In this document: positions 53,251-62,782 of the stretch, piece after piece
Position numbering within the stretch: the stretch's first letter is position 1
Layout of the letters: each line of letters opens with the position of its first letter
Source of the DNA: an uncultured Oceanospirillales bacterium
GTDB taxonomy: Bacteria > Pseudomonadota > Gammaproteobacteria > Xanthomonadales > SZUA-36
NCBI GenBank assembly: GCA_913055655.1
Contig: CAJXKA010000001.1
Span: 372,001-436,000 of the forward strand
Direction of reading: 5' to 3'
DNA: 64,000 nucleotides
Made by a program: the position numbers and the translations under genes
Notes under the pieces: model-generated
Databases searched by the model: none
What the model was told of the DNA's origin: nothing
Seen by the model: the letters and a program-made list of their open reading frames with translations, nothing else

Positions 53251-54708
53251 GTGAACGTGGACAAATTGATTTCCAAGCTGCTGGTCCTGGGTTTCGCCCT
53301 TGCGATTGGAAGCGTTGTTGAGGCCCGTGTTACCGGGTTGCCGGACTTTACTGAACTTGTGGAAGAAGTCGGCCCCGCGGTGGTCAACATCCGGGTGACG
53401 CAGTTCGGCGACCAGGCCGAAAACCAGTTACGCCAGCAGAACCAAAACCCTGAAACACCCGATCAGCAGCCTTTCGGCGACCAGGATGTGCCGGAATTTT
53501 TCCGCCGCTTCTTCGGCCAGCCTGATGGCCGCGGGTTTCCACAGCCAGACCGTTCCGGTGCCGGCTCCGGCTTCATCATTGACCCGGACGGGATCATCGT
53601 CACGAATCATCACGTGGTGGACGGTGCCGACGAGATCATCGTGCGCCTGCCGGACCGGCGCGAATTCGAAGCCGAGCTGATCGGTTCGGATGACGAGAGT
53701 GATATCGCGGTGCTGCAAATCGATGCCGAAGACCTGCCGTCGTTGCGCTGGGGTGACTCCGGCGCGCTGCGACAGGGTGAATGGGTCATTGCCATCGGCT
53801 CGCCGTTCAATTTCGACCAGAGCGTCACGGCTGGCATTGTCAGCGCAAAAGGACGTAGCAACGCGGCTCAGTCCTATGTGCCGTTCATCCAGACGGACGT
53901 GGCCATCAACCGGGGCAACTCGGGTGGGCCGCTGCTGAACATGGACGGCGAAGTGGTCGGTGTGAACTCCTGGATTCTCAGCGCCAGTGGCGGCTATATC
54001 GGCCTGTCGTTCTCGATCCCGGCCGAAGTGGCGGTCAGCACTGTTTCGCAATTACGCGAAAAGGGCGTTGTTGAGCGCGGGCTGCTCGGTGTCGAAGTCG
54101 GCCCGGTGACCCGTGAAATGGCCGAGGCGCTGCAGCTGGATCGCCCAGTGGGCGCACTGGTCAACAACGTCAGCGAAGACAGTGCGGCCGAACAGGCCGG
54201 AATCGAACCCGGTGACGTGATCCTGGCGTTCGACGGCCAGCGGCTGGAAACCTGGAACGACCTGCCGCCGCTGGTGGGTGCGAACCCGCCCGGCACCGAG
54301 GCCACCGTGCTGGTCAGCCGTAATGGACGTGAACGTGAATTCGAGGTGGTGCTGCAGGCACTGGAAGACCGCGAAGCGACGCTGCTGAGCGACGCAGAGG
54401 AAGAGCCGACCCGCAGCAACATGCTGGGCCTGGCGGTTGAAAACCTGGGTGAGGATCGCCGCCGTCGCGCGGAAGCGCCCGAGGGTGGCGTCCTGGTGAC
54501 CGAGGTGGAGAGTGCGGCCGCCTGGCGCGAAGGTGTCCGCCCGGGCGACCTGATCCTGATGATCAACAATCAACCGGTTGACGGCGTCAGCGGGTTCGAG
54601 GACATCGTCGCGGACTTGCCGGGGGGCAGGGCAGTGGCGCTGCGCATCTGGCGCAACGGTGCGACGACGTTTGTCGCCTATACCCCGGACAGCAACGACG
54701 AGGATTGA
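53251..54708 (+). CDS. degP: Periplasmic serine protease/chaperone DegP (MucD-like)
   Basis: HtrA protease that degrades misfolded envelope proteins. The GTG at 53251 follows GAAGAGG by six bases and begins a signal peptide (VNVDKLISKLLVLGFALAIGSVVEA); the frame open to 53188 is discarded. Catalytic triad: His in VTNHHVVDGAD, Asp in SDIAVLQID, Ser in NRGNSGGPLLN. Two PDZ domains follow (about residues 270-375 and 390-480). 485 residues, fitting DegQ/MucD rather than E. coli DegP's longer LA loop. Last member of the sigma-E operon proper. Confidence 0.94.
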   Translation: MNVDKLISKLLVLGFALAIGSVVEARVTGLPDFTELVEEVGPAVVNIRVTQFGDQAENQLRQQNQNPETPDQQPFGDQDVPEFFRRFFGQPDGRGFPQPDRSGAGSGFIIDPDGIIVTNHHVVDGADEIIVRLPDRREFEAELIGSDDESDIAVLQIDAEDLPSLRWGDSGALRQGEWVIAIGSPFNFDQSVTAGIVSAKGRSNAAQSYVPFIQTDVAINRGNSGGPLLNMDGEVVGVNSWILSASGGYIGLSFSIPAEVAVSTVSQLREKGVVERGLLGVEVGPVTREMAEALQLDRPVGALVNNVSEDSAAEQAGIEPGDVILAFDGQRLETWNDLPPLVGANPPGTEATVLVSRNGREREFEVVLQALEDREATLLSDAEEEPTRSNMLGLAVENLGEDRRRRAEAPEGGVLVTEVESAAAWREGVRPGDLILMINNQPVDGVSGFEDIVADLPGGRAVALRIWRNGATTFVAYTPDSNDED

Positions 54709-54720
54709 TGCGTCATCGGT

Positions 54721-54726
54721 TATAAT
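54721..54726 (+). promoter_or_regulatory. -10 box between degP and lepA
   Basis: A perfect TATAAT, 13 bases after the degP stop. Any transcript would begin near 54733 and meet the terminator hairpin at 54742 almost at once. No clear -35. Confidence 0.4.
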
Positions 54727-54741
54727 CGTCGGATCGACAGC

Positions 54742-54776
54742 AAGGCCACCCGCCCCGCCTGGCGGGTGGCCTTTTT
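54742..54776 (+). terminator. Rho-independent terminator of the sigma-E operon
   Basis: A perfect 13-bp stem (AAGGCCACCCGCC arm) with a 6-base loop, followed by five Ts. It separates degP from lepA by structure although both run in the same direction. Confidence 0.9.
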
Positions 54777-54842
54777 GTAACCGCGCCAGTCGGCGCCCCG
54801 ATCACCAAAACGACCCCAAAAAGCGTCGGCAGACCCGCCCCC

Positions 54843-56642
54843 ATGGACCAGAAATACATCCGCAACTTTTCCATCATCGCGCACGTGGATCACGGCAAAT
54901 CCACGCTGGCCGACCGTTTCATCCAGATCTGCGGCGGCCTGACCGAGCGTGAGATGCTGGAGCAGGTGCTCGACTCGATGGATATCGAGCGAGAACGGGG
55001 TATTACCATCAAGGCGCAAAGTGTCACGCTGGACTACCAGGCCGCCGACGGCCAGACCTACCAGCTGAATTTCATCGATACCCCGGGGCACGTGGATTTT
55101 TCCTACGAGGTGTCGCGATCGCTGGCCGCCTGCGAAGGCGCATTGCTGGTGGTGGACGCGGCCCAGGGCGTTGAGGCGCAGAGTGTCGCCAATTGCTATA
55201 CGGCTGTCGAGCTGGGCCTTGAAGTGATCCCGGTGCTGAACAAGATCGACCTGCCGTCTGCCGAGCCGGACCGGGTCAAGACCGAGATTGAGGACATCAT
55301 CGGCATCGAGGCGCAGAATGCGTTGGCCGTCAGCGCCAAGACCGGTAACGGCGTGCAGGACGTGCTCGAAGAACTGGTCACGAAAGTTCCACCGCCGGCA
55401 GGCGACCGTGAGGCGCCGCTGAAGGCCCTGATCATCGACTCCTGGTTCGACAACTACCTGGGCATCATTTCGCTGGTGCGCGTCATGCAGGGCCGGGTGT
55501 CGAAGCGCGACAAGATCCGCCTGATGTCGCTGGGCGACCAGCACCAGGTGGAGCAGGTGGGCGTATTCACCCCCAAGCGCAAGCCACGCGATACGCTGGA
55601 AGCCGGCGAAGTGGGTTTCCTGGTGGCCGGCATCAAGGATGTCCACGGCGCGCCCGTCGGCGACACCATTACCCATGCCGGCAAGCCGGCCGATGCACCG
55701 CTGCCCGGTTTCCGGACCATGCAGCCGCGAGTCTTTGCCGGCCTGTTTCCCACCGACGCCGATGATTTCGCCGACCTGCGCGAGGCGCTGGAAAAGCTGC
55801 AGCTCAACGATGCGGCCCTGCAGTTCGAGCCGGAAACCTCCGAGGCGCTGGGTTTTGGCTTCCGTTGCGGATTCCTGGGCCTGCTGCACATGGACATCGT
55901 CCAGGAACGGCTGGAGCGCGAATACGGCGTTGAGCTGATCACCACCGCGCCAACCGTCATTTATGAAATCGAACTGACCGACGGCGAGGTCATCAGCCTG
56001 GAAAACCCGGCCAGCCTGCCGCCGCAGAACAAGATCGCCGAGATTCGCGAGCCGATCATCGAGGCGAATATCCTGGTGCCGCAGGATTACGTCGGCGCGG
56101 TCATTGGCCTGTGCGAGGAAAAGCGAGGCCAGCAGAAGGGCATGCAATACCTGGGTGGGCAGGTGAATATCCAGTATGAACTGCCCATGTCAGAGGTCGT
56201 GCTCGACTTCTTTGACCGCCTGAAATCGGTCAGCCGCGGCTATGCGTCCTTCGATTACCAGTTCAAGCGTTTCGAGGCCGGCCCGTTTGTACGCGTCGAT
56301 ATCCTCATCAACCAGGAAAAGGTCGACGCCCTGAGCCTGATCCTGCACCGTGACCAGGCCCAGCGCCGCGGTCGCGAACTGGCGGAGCGGATGAAGGAAC
56401 TGATCCCGCGACAGATGTTCGATATTGCCATCCAGGCCGCGCTGGGCTCGCAGGTCATCGCCCGGGCCACGGTCAAGGCACTGCGCAAGAACGTCACGGC
56501 GAAGTGTTACGGCGGCGACGTCACGCGCAAGCGCAAGCTGCTGGAGAAGCAGAAGGCCGGCAAGAAGCGCATGAAGCAGGTTGGCCGTGTCGAGATTCCG
56601 CAGGAAGCCTTCCTGGCGGTGCTCCAGCAGGACAAGAACTGA
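54843..56642 (+). CDS. lepA: Elongation factor 4
   Basis: Ribosome-binding GTPase that back-translocates or remodels stalled ribosomes. 599 residues exactly as in most bacteria. GTPase motifs: [16 protein letters not shown] (G1), [14 protein letters not shown] (G2), [15 protein letters not shown] (G3), NKIDLP (G4). The EF4-specific C-terminal domain ends [21 protein letters not shown]. First gene of lepA-lepB-DUF4845-rnc-era. Confidence 0.98.
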   Translation: MDQKYIRNFSIIAHVDHGKSTLADRFIQICGGLTEREMLEQVLDSMDIERERGITIKAQSVTLDYQAADGQTYQLNFIDTPGHVDFSYEVSRSLAACEGALLVVDAAQGVEAQSVANCYTAVELGLEVIPVLNKIDLPSAEPDRVKTEIEDIIGIEAQNALAVSAKTGNGVQDVLEELVTKVPPPAGDREAPLKALIIDSWFDNYLGIISLVRVMQGRVSKRDKIRLMSLGDQHQVEQVGVFTPKRKPRDTLEAGEVGFLVAGIKDVHGAPVGDTITHAGKPADAPLPGFRTMQPRVFAGLFPTDADDFADLREALEKLQLNDAALQFEPETSEALGFGFRCGFLGLLHMDIVQERLEREYGVELITTAPTVIYEIELTDGEVISLENPASLPPQNKIAEIREPIIEANILVPQDYVGAVIGLCEEKRGQQKGMQYLGGQVNIQYELPMSEVVLDFFDRLKSVSRGYASFDYQFKRFEAGPFVRVDILINQEKVDALSLILHRDQAQRRGRELAERMKELIPRQMFDIAIQAALGSQVIARATVKALRKNVTAKCYGGDVTRKRKLLEKQKAGKKRMKQVGRVEIPQEAFLAVLQQDKN

Positions 56643-56654
56643 GGACTTAGAACA

Positions 56655-57455
56655 ATGAACCTGGATTTCGCCCTTGTACTCGTGGTGCTGACATTGCTGA
56701 CCGGCCTGATCTGGGCGGCCGACAGCCTGCTGTTCAAGCAGAAACGACTGGATCGCGCCGCTCGCGCGGGCAAGCCGGATGCCAATGAGCCGGTGGCCGT
56801 GGAGTACTCGCGGTCGCTGTTCCCGATCCTGTTCGCCGTGCTGCTGTTCCGCTCGTTCCTGTTCGAACCCTTCAAAATCCCTTCCGGTTCGATGATCCCA
56901 ACCCTGTTGATCGGCGATTTCATTGTCGTCAACAAGTTTGCCTACGGCCTGCGGCTGCCGGTGCTGAACAGGAAAGTCGTGCCGATCGGCGAGCCGGAGC
57001 GGGGCGACGTGGTCGTGTTCCGTTATCCCGTGGACCCCAGCGTCAACTTCATCAAGCGCGTCATCGGCTTGCCGGGCGACACCGTGGCCTATAGGGACAA
57101 GCGCCTGTTCATCAACGGCGAGGCAGTGGGTGAGCAGGGCGGGGCGCCATACGCCAGCAGCGAGGTGAAATGCTCCACGCCGCGTCCCGACGCCATGCGC
57201 TACCGCGAGGACCTGGGCGGCGCGCGGCATGACATTCTTATCCATAATGCGATGCGCGGCAAAAATGACCAGTGGGAGGTGCCGGAAGGTCACTACTTCA
57301 TGATGGGCGACAACCGTGACCGCAGCAATGACAGCCGTGAGTGGGGCTTCGTGCCCGAGGAGAACCTGGTGGGGCGGGCCGTTGGCATCTGGTTGAACTT
57401 TGATTTCGAGAAAGGCTGCGCCGACTGGGGCCGCGTCGGCGAGGGAATCGACTGA
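56655..57455 (+). CDS. lepB: Signal peptidase I
   Basis: Removes signal peptides from exported preproteins. 266 residues with two N-terminal membrane helices (about 4-22 and 56-76). The catalytic Ser is in PSGSMIPTLLIGD (near residue 80) and the Lys in FIKRVIGLPGD (near 132); the C-terminal GDNRDRSNDSREWGFVPEENLVGRAVGIW box is complete. It follows lepA after 12 bases. Confidence 0.97.
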   Translation: MNLDFALVLVVLTLLTGLIWAADSLLFKQKRLDRAARAGKPDANEPVAVEYSRSLFPILFAVLLFRSFLFEPFKIPSGSMIPTLLIGDFIVVNKFAYGLRLPVLNRKVVPIGEPERGDVVVFRYPVDPSVNFIKRVIGLPGDTVAYRDKRLFINGEAVGEQGGAPYASSEVKCSTPRPDAMRYREDLGGARHDILIHNAMRGKNDQWEVPEGHYFMMGDNRDRSNDSREWGFVPEENLVGRAVGIWLNFDFEKGCADWGRVGEGID

Positions 57456-57527
57456 CGCCGCGGGGTGTGCAATCCACCAGCAGGCGGGATAACATAGACT
57501 TATACAAGAACTTTGAGGAAGGGGATC

Positions 57528-57896
57528 ATGAGGGTGCACAAACAGGGTGGAATGAGCCTGATCGGTTTTCTGATCGTGCTGTCGATGGTGGTGTTCTTCG
57601 TCTATCTCGGCATGCGGATCACGCCGATCTACCTGGAGTATTACTCGGTGGTCAGCGCCATGGACGGTCTGTCCAAGGAGCGCGGCAGCGCCAATTACAC
57701 CCCCTTCGAAATCAAGGATAAGTTCCTGAATCGCCTCTGGGTGAGCTATTCCAACGACAATGTCAAGGCGGACAACATCAAGATCGTCCGCAACAACGGT
57801 GTCTGGATTCGTGTGCAGTACGAGGTGCGCAAGCCGGTCATCGGCAACCTGGACGTCATCGCGGCCTTCGACCGGTCTTCACAGCTTTCCAACTGA
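57528..57896 (+). CDS. DUF4845 membrane protein
   Basis: A 122-residue protein with the ATG at 57528 chosen because GAGGAAGGGG precedes it; the TTG at 57513 overlaps that site. One N-terminal helix (GGMSLIGFLIVLSMVVFFVYLGM) looks pilin-like, followed by a periplasmic domain with IKIVRNNGVWIRVQYEVRKPVIGNLDVI. The DUF4845 family is found in this same place, between lepB and rnc, in many gammaproteobacteria. Function unknown. Confidence 0.85.
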   Translation: MRVHKQGGMSLIGFLIVLSMVVFFVYLGMRITPIYLEYYSVVSAMDGLSKERGSANYTPFEIKDKFLNRLWVSYSNDNVKADNIKIVRNNGVWIRVQYEVRKPVIGNLDVIAAFDRSSQLSN

Positions 57897-57931
57897 CGGT
57901 CGGCCCACCGGGCCGCCCGGAACACCGAGCC

Positions 57932-58612
57932 ATGCCCGACATGCCTGATGAAATACCCGGCATTCCCTACCGTTTCCAGCGGCCGGAATGGCTGGCCGAA
58001 GCATTGACCCATCGGAGCGCCGGGCGACTCAATTACGAGCGCCTGGAGTTCCTCGGCGATTCCGCGCTCAGCCTCGTGGTGTCGCGCCGCCTGTTTGATG
58101 TCCGCCCGGAAGACGATGAAGGCTCCCTGAGCCGGTTGCGCTCTCGCGTTGTGCGCCGGGAAACGCTGGCGCGTGTGGCGCGCGAGATCGGCCTGGGCCA
58201 GCACATCCGCCTGGGGCGCGACCAGTTACAGACCGGTGGTCACCGGCGCTCATCGATCCTGGCTGATGTTCTCGAAGCGGTGATCGGGGCGGTGTACATG
58301 GATGGTGGCTTCGAAGCCTGTGAGTCGGTGCTGCTCGCCGTGTTCGACCCGGTGATCCAGGGCCTGCCCGACGGCGAATCACTGAAAGACCCGAAAACCC
58401 GCCTGCAGGAGTGGCTGCAGGCCAGGGGTCGACCCTTGCCCGAGTATGAACTGGTGCGCGAAGAAGGCGCTGATCACGCAAAACATTTCCACGTGCGCTG
58501 CCGGCTGACGGATATGGACATCAGCGCCGAGGCCGACGGCAGCAGCCGGCGCGCGGCCGAGCAGGCAGCGGCAAAAAGCGTCCTCGAACTTTGTGAAGGC
58601 CGTTCAACATGA
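57932..58612 (+). CDS. rnc: Ribonuclease III
   Basis: Double-stranded RNA endonuclease for rRNA and mRNA processing. 226 residues. The active-site signature ERLEFLGDSALSLVVS is near residue 36; the second catalytic cluster is in ILADVLEAVIGAVYMDGG; a C-terminal dsRNA-binding domain (about 155-224) ends with RRAAEQAAAKSVLEL. Its stop overlaps the era start by four bases. Confidence 0.97.
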   Translation: MPDMPDEIPGIPYRFQRPEWLAEALTHRSAGRLNYERLEFLGDSALSLVVSRRLFDVRPEDDEGSLSRLRSRVVRRETLARVAREIGLGQHIRLGRDQLQTGGHRRSSILADVLEAVIGAVYMDGGFEACESVLLAVFDPVIQGLPDGESLKDPKTRLQEWLQARGRPLPEYELVREEGADHAKHFHVRCRLTDMDISAEADGSSRRAAEQAAAKSVLELCEGRST

Positions 58613-59541
58613 ACACCATTGACCTTGAATCCATCCTGGGCGGCGACGACAACGGCGATTACCGGTTCGGTTACGTCGCGCTGATCGGTCGCCCGAATGT
58701 CGGCAAGTCGACGCTGCTGAACCAGTTGCTGGGCCAGAAGGTCAGCATTGTCACGCACAAGCCGCAGACTACCCGACAGCGCGTGGCCGGCATCAAGACC
58801 ACGGACGAAGGGCAGGTGGTCTACCTGGACACACCCGGGATACACAAGTCCACCGGCCGTGCCCTGAACAAGTACATGAACCGGGTGGCATTGGCCACGT
58901 TCCGGGATGTCGAGGCCGTGCTGTTCCTGGTGGAAGCGGGGCGCTGGAACCGACAGGATCGCAAAATTGCCGAATTGCTGTCGGCCCTGGAAGTGCCGGT
59001 GTTCCTCGTGATCAATAAAGTCGACATGATCGAGCACAAGCAGGAACTGCTCACCTTCGTGACCGAGGTGAGCAGCGAGGGCGAGTGGGACCAGGTGTTC
59101 ATGATTTCCGCGCTCAAGGGTGACGGGGTTGCGGATATCGAGGCAAAGCTGATGGACGTGCTGCCCTTCTCGCGGCCATTCTACGACGGGGACCAGATCA
59201 CCGACCGCAGTGAACGTTTCCTGGCCGCTGAACTGCTTCGCGAGGCACTGACATTACGTCTGCACCAGGAGTTGCCCTACGCCCTCACCGTGGAAATTGA
59301 GCAGTTCAAACGCGAAGGCGGGATGGTCCGTATCGGCGCCGTGATCTGGGTCGAGCGTGACAGCCAGAAGCAGATCGTCATCGGCAAGGGCGGCCAGGTG
59401 CTCAAACAGGTCGGCAAGCAGGCCCGCGAGGCGATGGAAGCGCTGTTTGAGCAAAAGGTCTTCCTGCAGACCTTCGTCAAAGTTTCGAAGGACTGGTCAC
59501 GCAGCGAGCGCGCCATGGAGCGCATGGGCTTCGACGAATAG
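58609..59541 (+). CDS. era: Ribosome-assembly GTPase Era
   Basis: GTPase with KH domain that binds the 3' end of 16S rRNA during 30S assembly. 310 residues. GRPNVGKSTLLN (G1), HKPQTTRQRVAG (G2), DTPGIH (G3) and NKVDMI (G4) lie in the first half; the KH domain (about 230-295) carries QKQIVIGKGGQVLKQVGKQAR. Coupled to rnc by a 4-base overlap. It converges on asnB; recO, the usual next gene, is absent. Confidence 0.97.
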   Translation: MNTIDLESILGGDDNGDYRFGYVALIGRPNVGKSTLLNQLLGQKVSIVTHKPQTTRQRVAGIKTTDEGQVVYLDTPGIHKSTGRALNKYMNRVALATFRDVEAVLFLVEAGRWNRQDRKIAELLSALEVPVFLVINKVDMIEHKQELLTFVTEVSSEGEWDQVFMISALKGDGVADIEAKLMDVLPFSRPFYDGDQITDRSERFLAAELLREALTLRLHQELPYALTVEIEQFKREGGMVRIGAVIWVERDSQKQIVIGKGGQVLKQVGKQAREAMEALFEQKVFLQTFVKVSKDWSRSERAMERMGFDE

Positions 59542-59561
59542 CGCTGCCGGCTTTACCGGGC

Positions 59562-61580
59562 TCAGGCGGCGGCCTTCCAGCCCAGCGATTCCGCCATTTC
59601 GGCCGCTTTTGCCGGCACATCGCCCTGCACGAACTCGCGATGCAGGATCTGCACACCCAGTGCGTGGTTGATCACCGCGTCCAGTTGCACCTTGCGTGCC
59701 CGCGAGGTTTCCGTCGCCGAGGCTTCATCCAGCATTTTATCTACGGCCGTCGCGTCCAGGATGCCGGCACGCTCAATGGCCTCGTGCGACAGGTGTTCGC
59801 GCGCCAGGGTCATCATCGAGTTCCACTTGCCGGGGTCGGTGTGCGCCGGCGGCGCCATGAAGGCGAACTTTTCACGCTCGTAAAGCACCTTCGGCAGCAG
59901 GCCCTTCATCGCTTCGCGCAACACGTGTTTTTCCCGACGTTCGCGGATGCGGTGCAGGGGCGGGATGTTGACGGCGGTCTCGGCCAGGTGATGGTCGAGG
60001 AAGGCCGGGCGCGCTTCCATGGAATTGGCCATGTCGACGCGGTCGCCGCCCCAGGTCAGGATCTGACCCTCCAGCATGGTCTTGGCCCAGACGTACTGGG
60101 CGCGGTCCAGCGGGTGCCGGTCTTCCACCATCGAGGCGTCCAGCGCCTCGGCGATGGCGGTGCCGGGGTGATAGCCCGACAGGCGCTCGCGAAGCTCCGG
60201 CAGCATCAGGCCGCGCGCCGTTGGCGTGCAGGCCAGCCAGGGTTGCAGGCAGCTGGGCGTGAAGCCGATGGCGGCGGTCAGCGCCGGGTCGTCGACCTCG
60301 TCTTCGGACAGCATGGCGCCCTTGAACAGCGCGTTGCTCTCGCCCAGCATCGACTCCCATTCGCGCCGCTCATCCGGCGGCAGGTCGGGCAGGCCGTGCA
60401 GGAACAGGTCACGGCGGAAAGACGGGTAGCCGGCGAACAGCTCATCGGAGCCCTCGCCGGTCAGCACCACCTTGTAGCCGATCTCACGCACCCGCTGGCT
60501 CATCAGCAGCTTGGCCACGCCCAGCGTGTTGTAGATCGTGCGTTCGGTGTGCCACAGGGTGCGCTCGAAATGACCGTAGAGGTCATCCGCGTGCAGCATC
60601 AGGACTTCCTGGTCGGCGTTGGTGGCTTCCGCCATCTGCCGTGCGATCGGCGTTTCATCATAGGCCGTGTCGTCAAAGCCGATGGTAAAGGCCTTGACCG
60701 GGTCCTGGCGGGCGGCGGCCGAGAGCCCGAGGATGGCGCAACTGTCGATACCGCCGGACAGGTAGCAACCCACCGGCACATCAGCCTCCAGGCGCAGGTT
60801 GACGGCTTCGACCAGGCCGGCGCGCACGGCCTCGACACTTTCGGCCTCGTCACGGTCGTTCTGGTGGTCGGCGGCGTTCGGGAAATCGAGATCCCAGTAA
60901 CGGTGTTCCTGGACATCGAAGCCACGGTCGCGGCGGCGGATTTTCAGGAAATGCCCGGGCTTGACCTGGTGCACGCCCTCAAATGCCGTGCTGCCGGGCA
61001 CCATGACCTGGATCAGCTGGTGCAACAGGCCTTCCTCGCTGAAGCGGCGATTCACTTCCGGGTCGGCGAACAGCACTTTCAATTCCGAACCAAAGACAAT
61101 CGACTCGCCGGTATCGGTCCAGTAGAGCGGCTTGATGCCAAAGCGGTCGCGCACCAGGTACAGCGCGTCTTCCTCGTCGTCGTACATGGCGAACGCAAAT
61201 TCGCCACGCAGCTCTTTCAAAGTACGCTCCAGCCCAAAGCGCGGGAACAGGTGCAGCACCAGTTCGGAGTCGCTCTTGGTGTGGAAACGGGCGCCGCGGC
61301 TGGTCAGGTCGGCGCGCAGGCGCTTGAAGTCGTAGAACTCGCCGTTGTGGGCCAGCAGGCGCTTACGGTCTTCGGACACGAACGGCTGGCAGGCCCGCTC
61401 CTCGTCCAGGTCGATAATGCTCAGGCGGGCATGGGAAAAACCCACGCCGCGGTCTTCCAGCACCTGGACGCCGAAATTGTCCGGGCCACGGTGATACTGG
61501 ATCGCCGCCATGTTGGCGAGCACCTGGGGGTCGACCGGGCGCTGCCGGTCACGTTGGTAAATGCCTGCGATTCCGCACAT
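59562..61580 (-). CDS. asnB: Asparagine synthetase (glutamine-hydrolysing), large form
   Basis: Makes asparagine from aspartate, ATP and glutamine. The class II glutaminase nucleophile is Cys2 (MCGIAGIY); the ATP pyrophosphatase P-loop is SGGIDS near residue 275, with TGEGSDELFAGY near 390. At 672 residues it is longer than E. coli AsnB (554) and nearer the AsnB/AsnO group sometimes linked to surface polymers or specialised metabolism. It is the last gene of the symporter-small protein-transcarbamylase operon, 15 bases after the transcarbamylase. Confidence 0.9.
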   Translation of the reverse strand: MCGIAGIYQRDRQRPVDPQVLANMAAIQYHRGPDNFGVQVLEDRGVGFSHARLSIIDLDEERACQPFVSEDRKRLLAHNGEFYDFKRLRADLTSRGARFHTKSDSELVLHLFPRFGLERTLKELRGEFAFAMYDDEEDALYLVRDRFGIKPLYWTDTGESIVFGSELKVLFADPEVNRRFSEEGLLHQLIQVMVPGSTAFEGVHQVKPGHFLKIRRRDRGFDVQEHRYWDLDFPNAADHQNDRDEAESVEAVRAGLVEAVNLRLEADVPVGCYLSGGIDSCAILGLSAAARQDPVKAFTIGFDDTAYDETPIARQMAEATNADQEVLMLHADDLYGHFERTLWHTERTIYNTLGVAKLLMSQRVREIGYKVVLTGEGSDELFAGYPSFRRDLFLHGLPDLPPDERREWESMLGESNALFKGAMLSEDEVDDPALTAAIGFTPSCLQPWLACTPTARGLMLPELRERLSGYHPGTAIAEALDASMVEDRHPLDRAQYVWAKTMLEGQILTWGGDRVDMANSMEARPAFLDHHLAETAVNIPPLHRIRERREKHVLREAMKGLLPKVLYEREKFAFMAPPAHTDPGKWNSMMTLAREHLSHEAIERAGILDATAVDKMLDEASATETSRARKVQLDAVINHALGVQILHREFVQGDVPAKAAEMAESLGWKAAA

Positions 61581-61595
61581 AGATTCAGATTTTCC

Positions 61596-62666
61596 TTAAA
61601 CGACGTCCATGACCCGCTCGGTACGGCGCGTCATGCAGGTGAGGAGGGCCTTGCGCACAAACACGGCGCCGCGCGCCTGCGCGAAGTACCAGTTGTGCGG
61701 TGTGGCGTCGAGCGACACGTCCAGTTCCGGCCCGCGGGCCAGTGGGTGCAGGATGATCGCATCCTCTTTCAGCGGCGACTTGTCGTTGAGCCGGAACGCG
61801 TTACCCATGACCTCTCGCGCGTTCTTCACCCAGGCAATGGCGTTGATATAGACGACATCCAGTTCCGGCAGCTCACCGTCCAGGTCATTGGTCAGCCGGA
61901 CATTCAGGCCGTCTTCTTCCAGCGCCTCCAGCTGGCCATCGGCGAAGGCGGTGTCGGCCGGCCGGTCGGAAATGACCACCACTTCCTTGATGACGTCGGA
62001 AAATCGCGACAGCAGCGTCAGCAGGCTGCGCACGGTGCGCATCCGCTTGGGCACGCCGACCACGCCGATGCGGATCGGTTCCGGGTCTTCCTTCAGCAGT
62101 TCGGGCCGCCACTTCAGCATCGTGTAGACGTCGGCCAGTGCCTGGGTGGGATGTTCCATGATGCCGTTGCCGGCGTTGATGATGGGAATCCGCAGGTGGC
62201 GCGCCATCTCGAATACGGCGTCCGGGTCCGAGTCGCGCAGCACCACGCAATCCCCATAGTTGTTGAACATCTCGGCGACGTCCGCGTAGGACTCGCCCTT
62301 GGCGATGCCGGTGCTGGAGCGGTCGGCGATGGACATGATGTCACCGCCCAGCCGGTGCCAGGCGCTTTCGAACGACAGCCGCGTTCGTGTCGAAGGCTCG
62401 TAGAATGCGCTGATCAGCAATTTGCCGGCCAGCGGCGAATTGAAGCGCTCCGGGTTGCACTCGTACTTGGCCGCCAGCCGGAACAGCTGCAGCATCAGCG
62501 CCCGGTCGAACTGGCCCGACTCGATGACGTGCCGGTTGGCCAGGGTCCGCAACTGCTCGTGATCCTCGATGATCGTGCGCAGCAGTTCCTTTGGCTGCGC
62601 GTCACCGTAGACGTCGGGCAGGTCCGGTTCGAATGTCACCGAGTCTTCGGTGGCCGAATTTACCAT
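61596..62666 (-). CDS. Aspartate-transcarbamylase-like protein with altered second-substrate site
   Basis: Carbamoyltransferase superfamily, 356 residues. The start at 62666 has GAGGA 10 bases upstream; the frame to 62813 overlaps the small membrane ORF and symporter. Carbamoyl-phosphate residues are kept: STRTRLSFE, IAKGES (80s-loop Lys), VVLRD (Arg105 equivalent), EHPTQALAD and RMRTVRSL (Arg167 equivalent). However, the E. coli TRVQ segment (Arg229, Gln231, aspartate binding) aligns with NAIA here, and HPLPR is HPLARG. It may be a divergent PyrB or carbamoylate another amine. No pyrI is adjacent. Confidence 0.75.
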   Translation of the reverse strand: MVNSATEDSVTFEPDLPDVYGDAQPKELLRTIIEDHEQLRTLANRHVIESGQFDRALMLQLFRLAAKYECNPERFNSPLAGKLLISAFYEPSTRTRLSFESAWHRLGGDIMSIADRSSTGIAKGESYADVAEMFNNYGDCVVLRDSDPDAVFEMARHLRIPIINAGNGIMEHPTQALADVYTMLKWRPELLKEDPEPIRIGVVGVPKRMRTVRSLLTLLSRFSDVIKEVVVISDRPADTAFADGQLEALEEDGLNVRLTNDLDGELPELDVVYINAIAWVKNAREVMGNAFRLNDKSPLKEDAIILHPLARGPELDVSLDATPHNWYFAQARGAVFVRKALLTCMTRRTERVMDVV

Positions 62667-62782
62667 GATGATTTCTTCCTCAGGTCGTTGACCAGGAGTG
62701 CGATCAGGATGAAGGGTGAGATCGCCACCACCGCGAGGGCAGCGACGACCAGTGTTGTCAGTCCGGCAGCCGAGAGGGTCAT
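62660..62782 (-). CDS. 40-residue single-helix membrane protein, symporter partner candidate
   Basis: An ATG at 62782 overlaps the symporter stop codon (ATGA), and the TAA at 62660 overlaps the start of the transcarbamylase-like gene by seven bases. The product has a hydrophobic helix (about residues 5-31: AGLTTLVVAALAVV then ISPFILIALLV) and a polar, basic tail (NDLRKKSSW). Size and position resemble the short accessory subunits known beside some sodium symporters, such as MetS-type proteins. Tight coupling on both sides supports translation. I cannot assign it to a named family. Confidence 0.65.
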   Translation of the reverse strand: MTLSAAGLTTLVVAALAVVAISPFILIALLVNDLRKKSSW

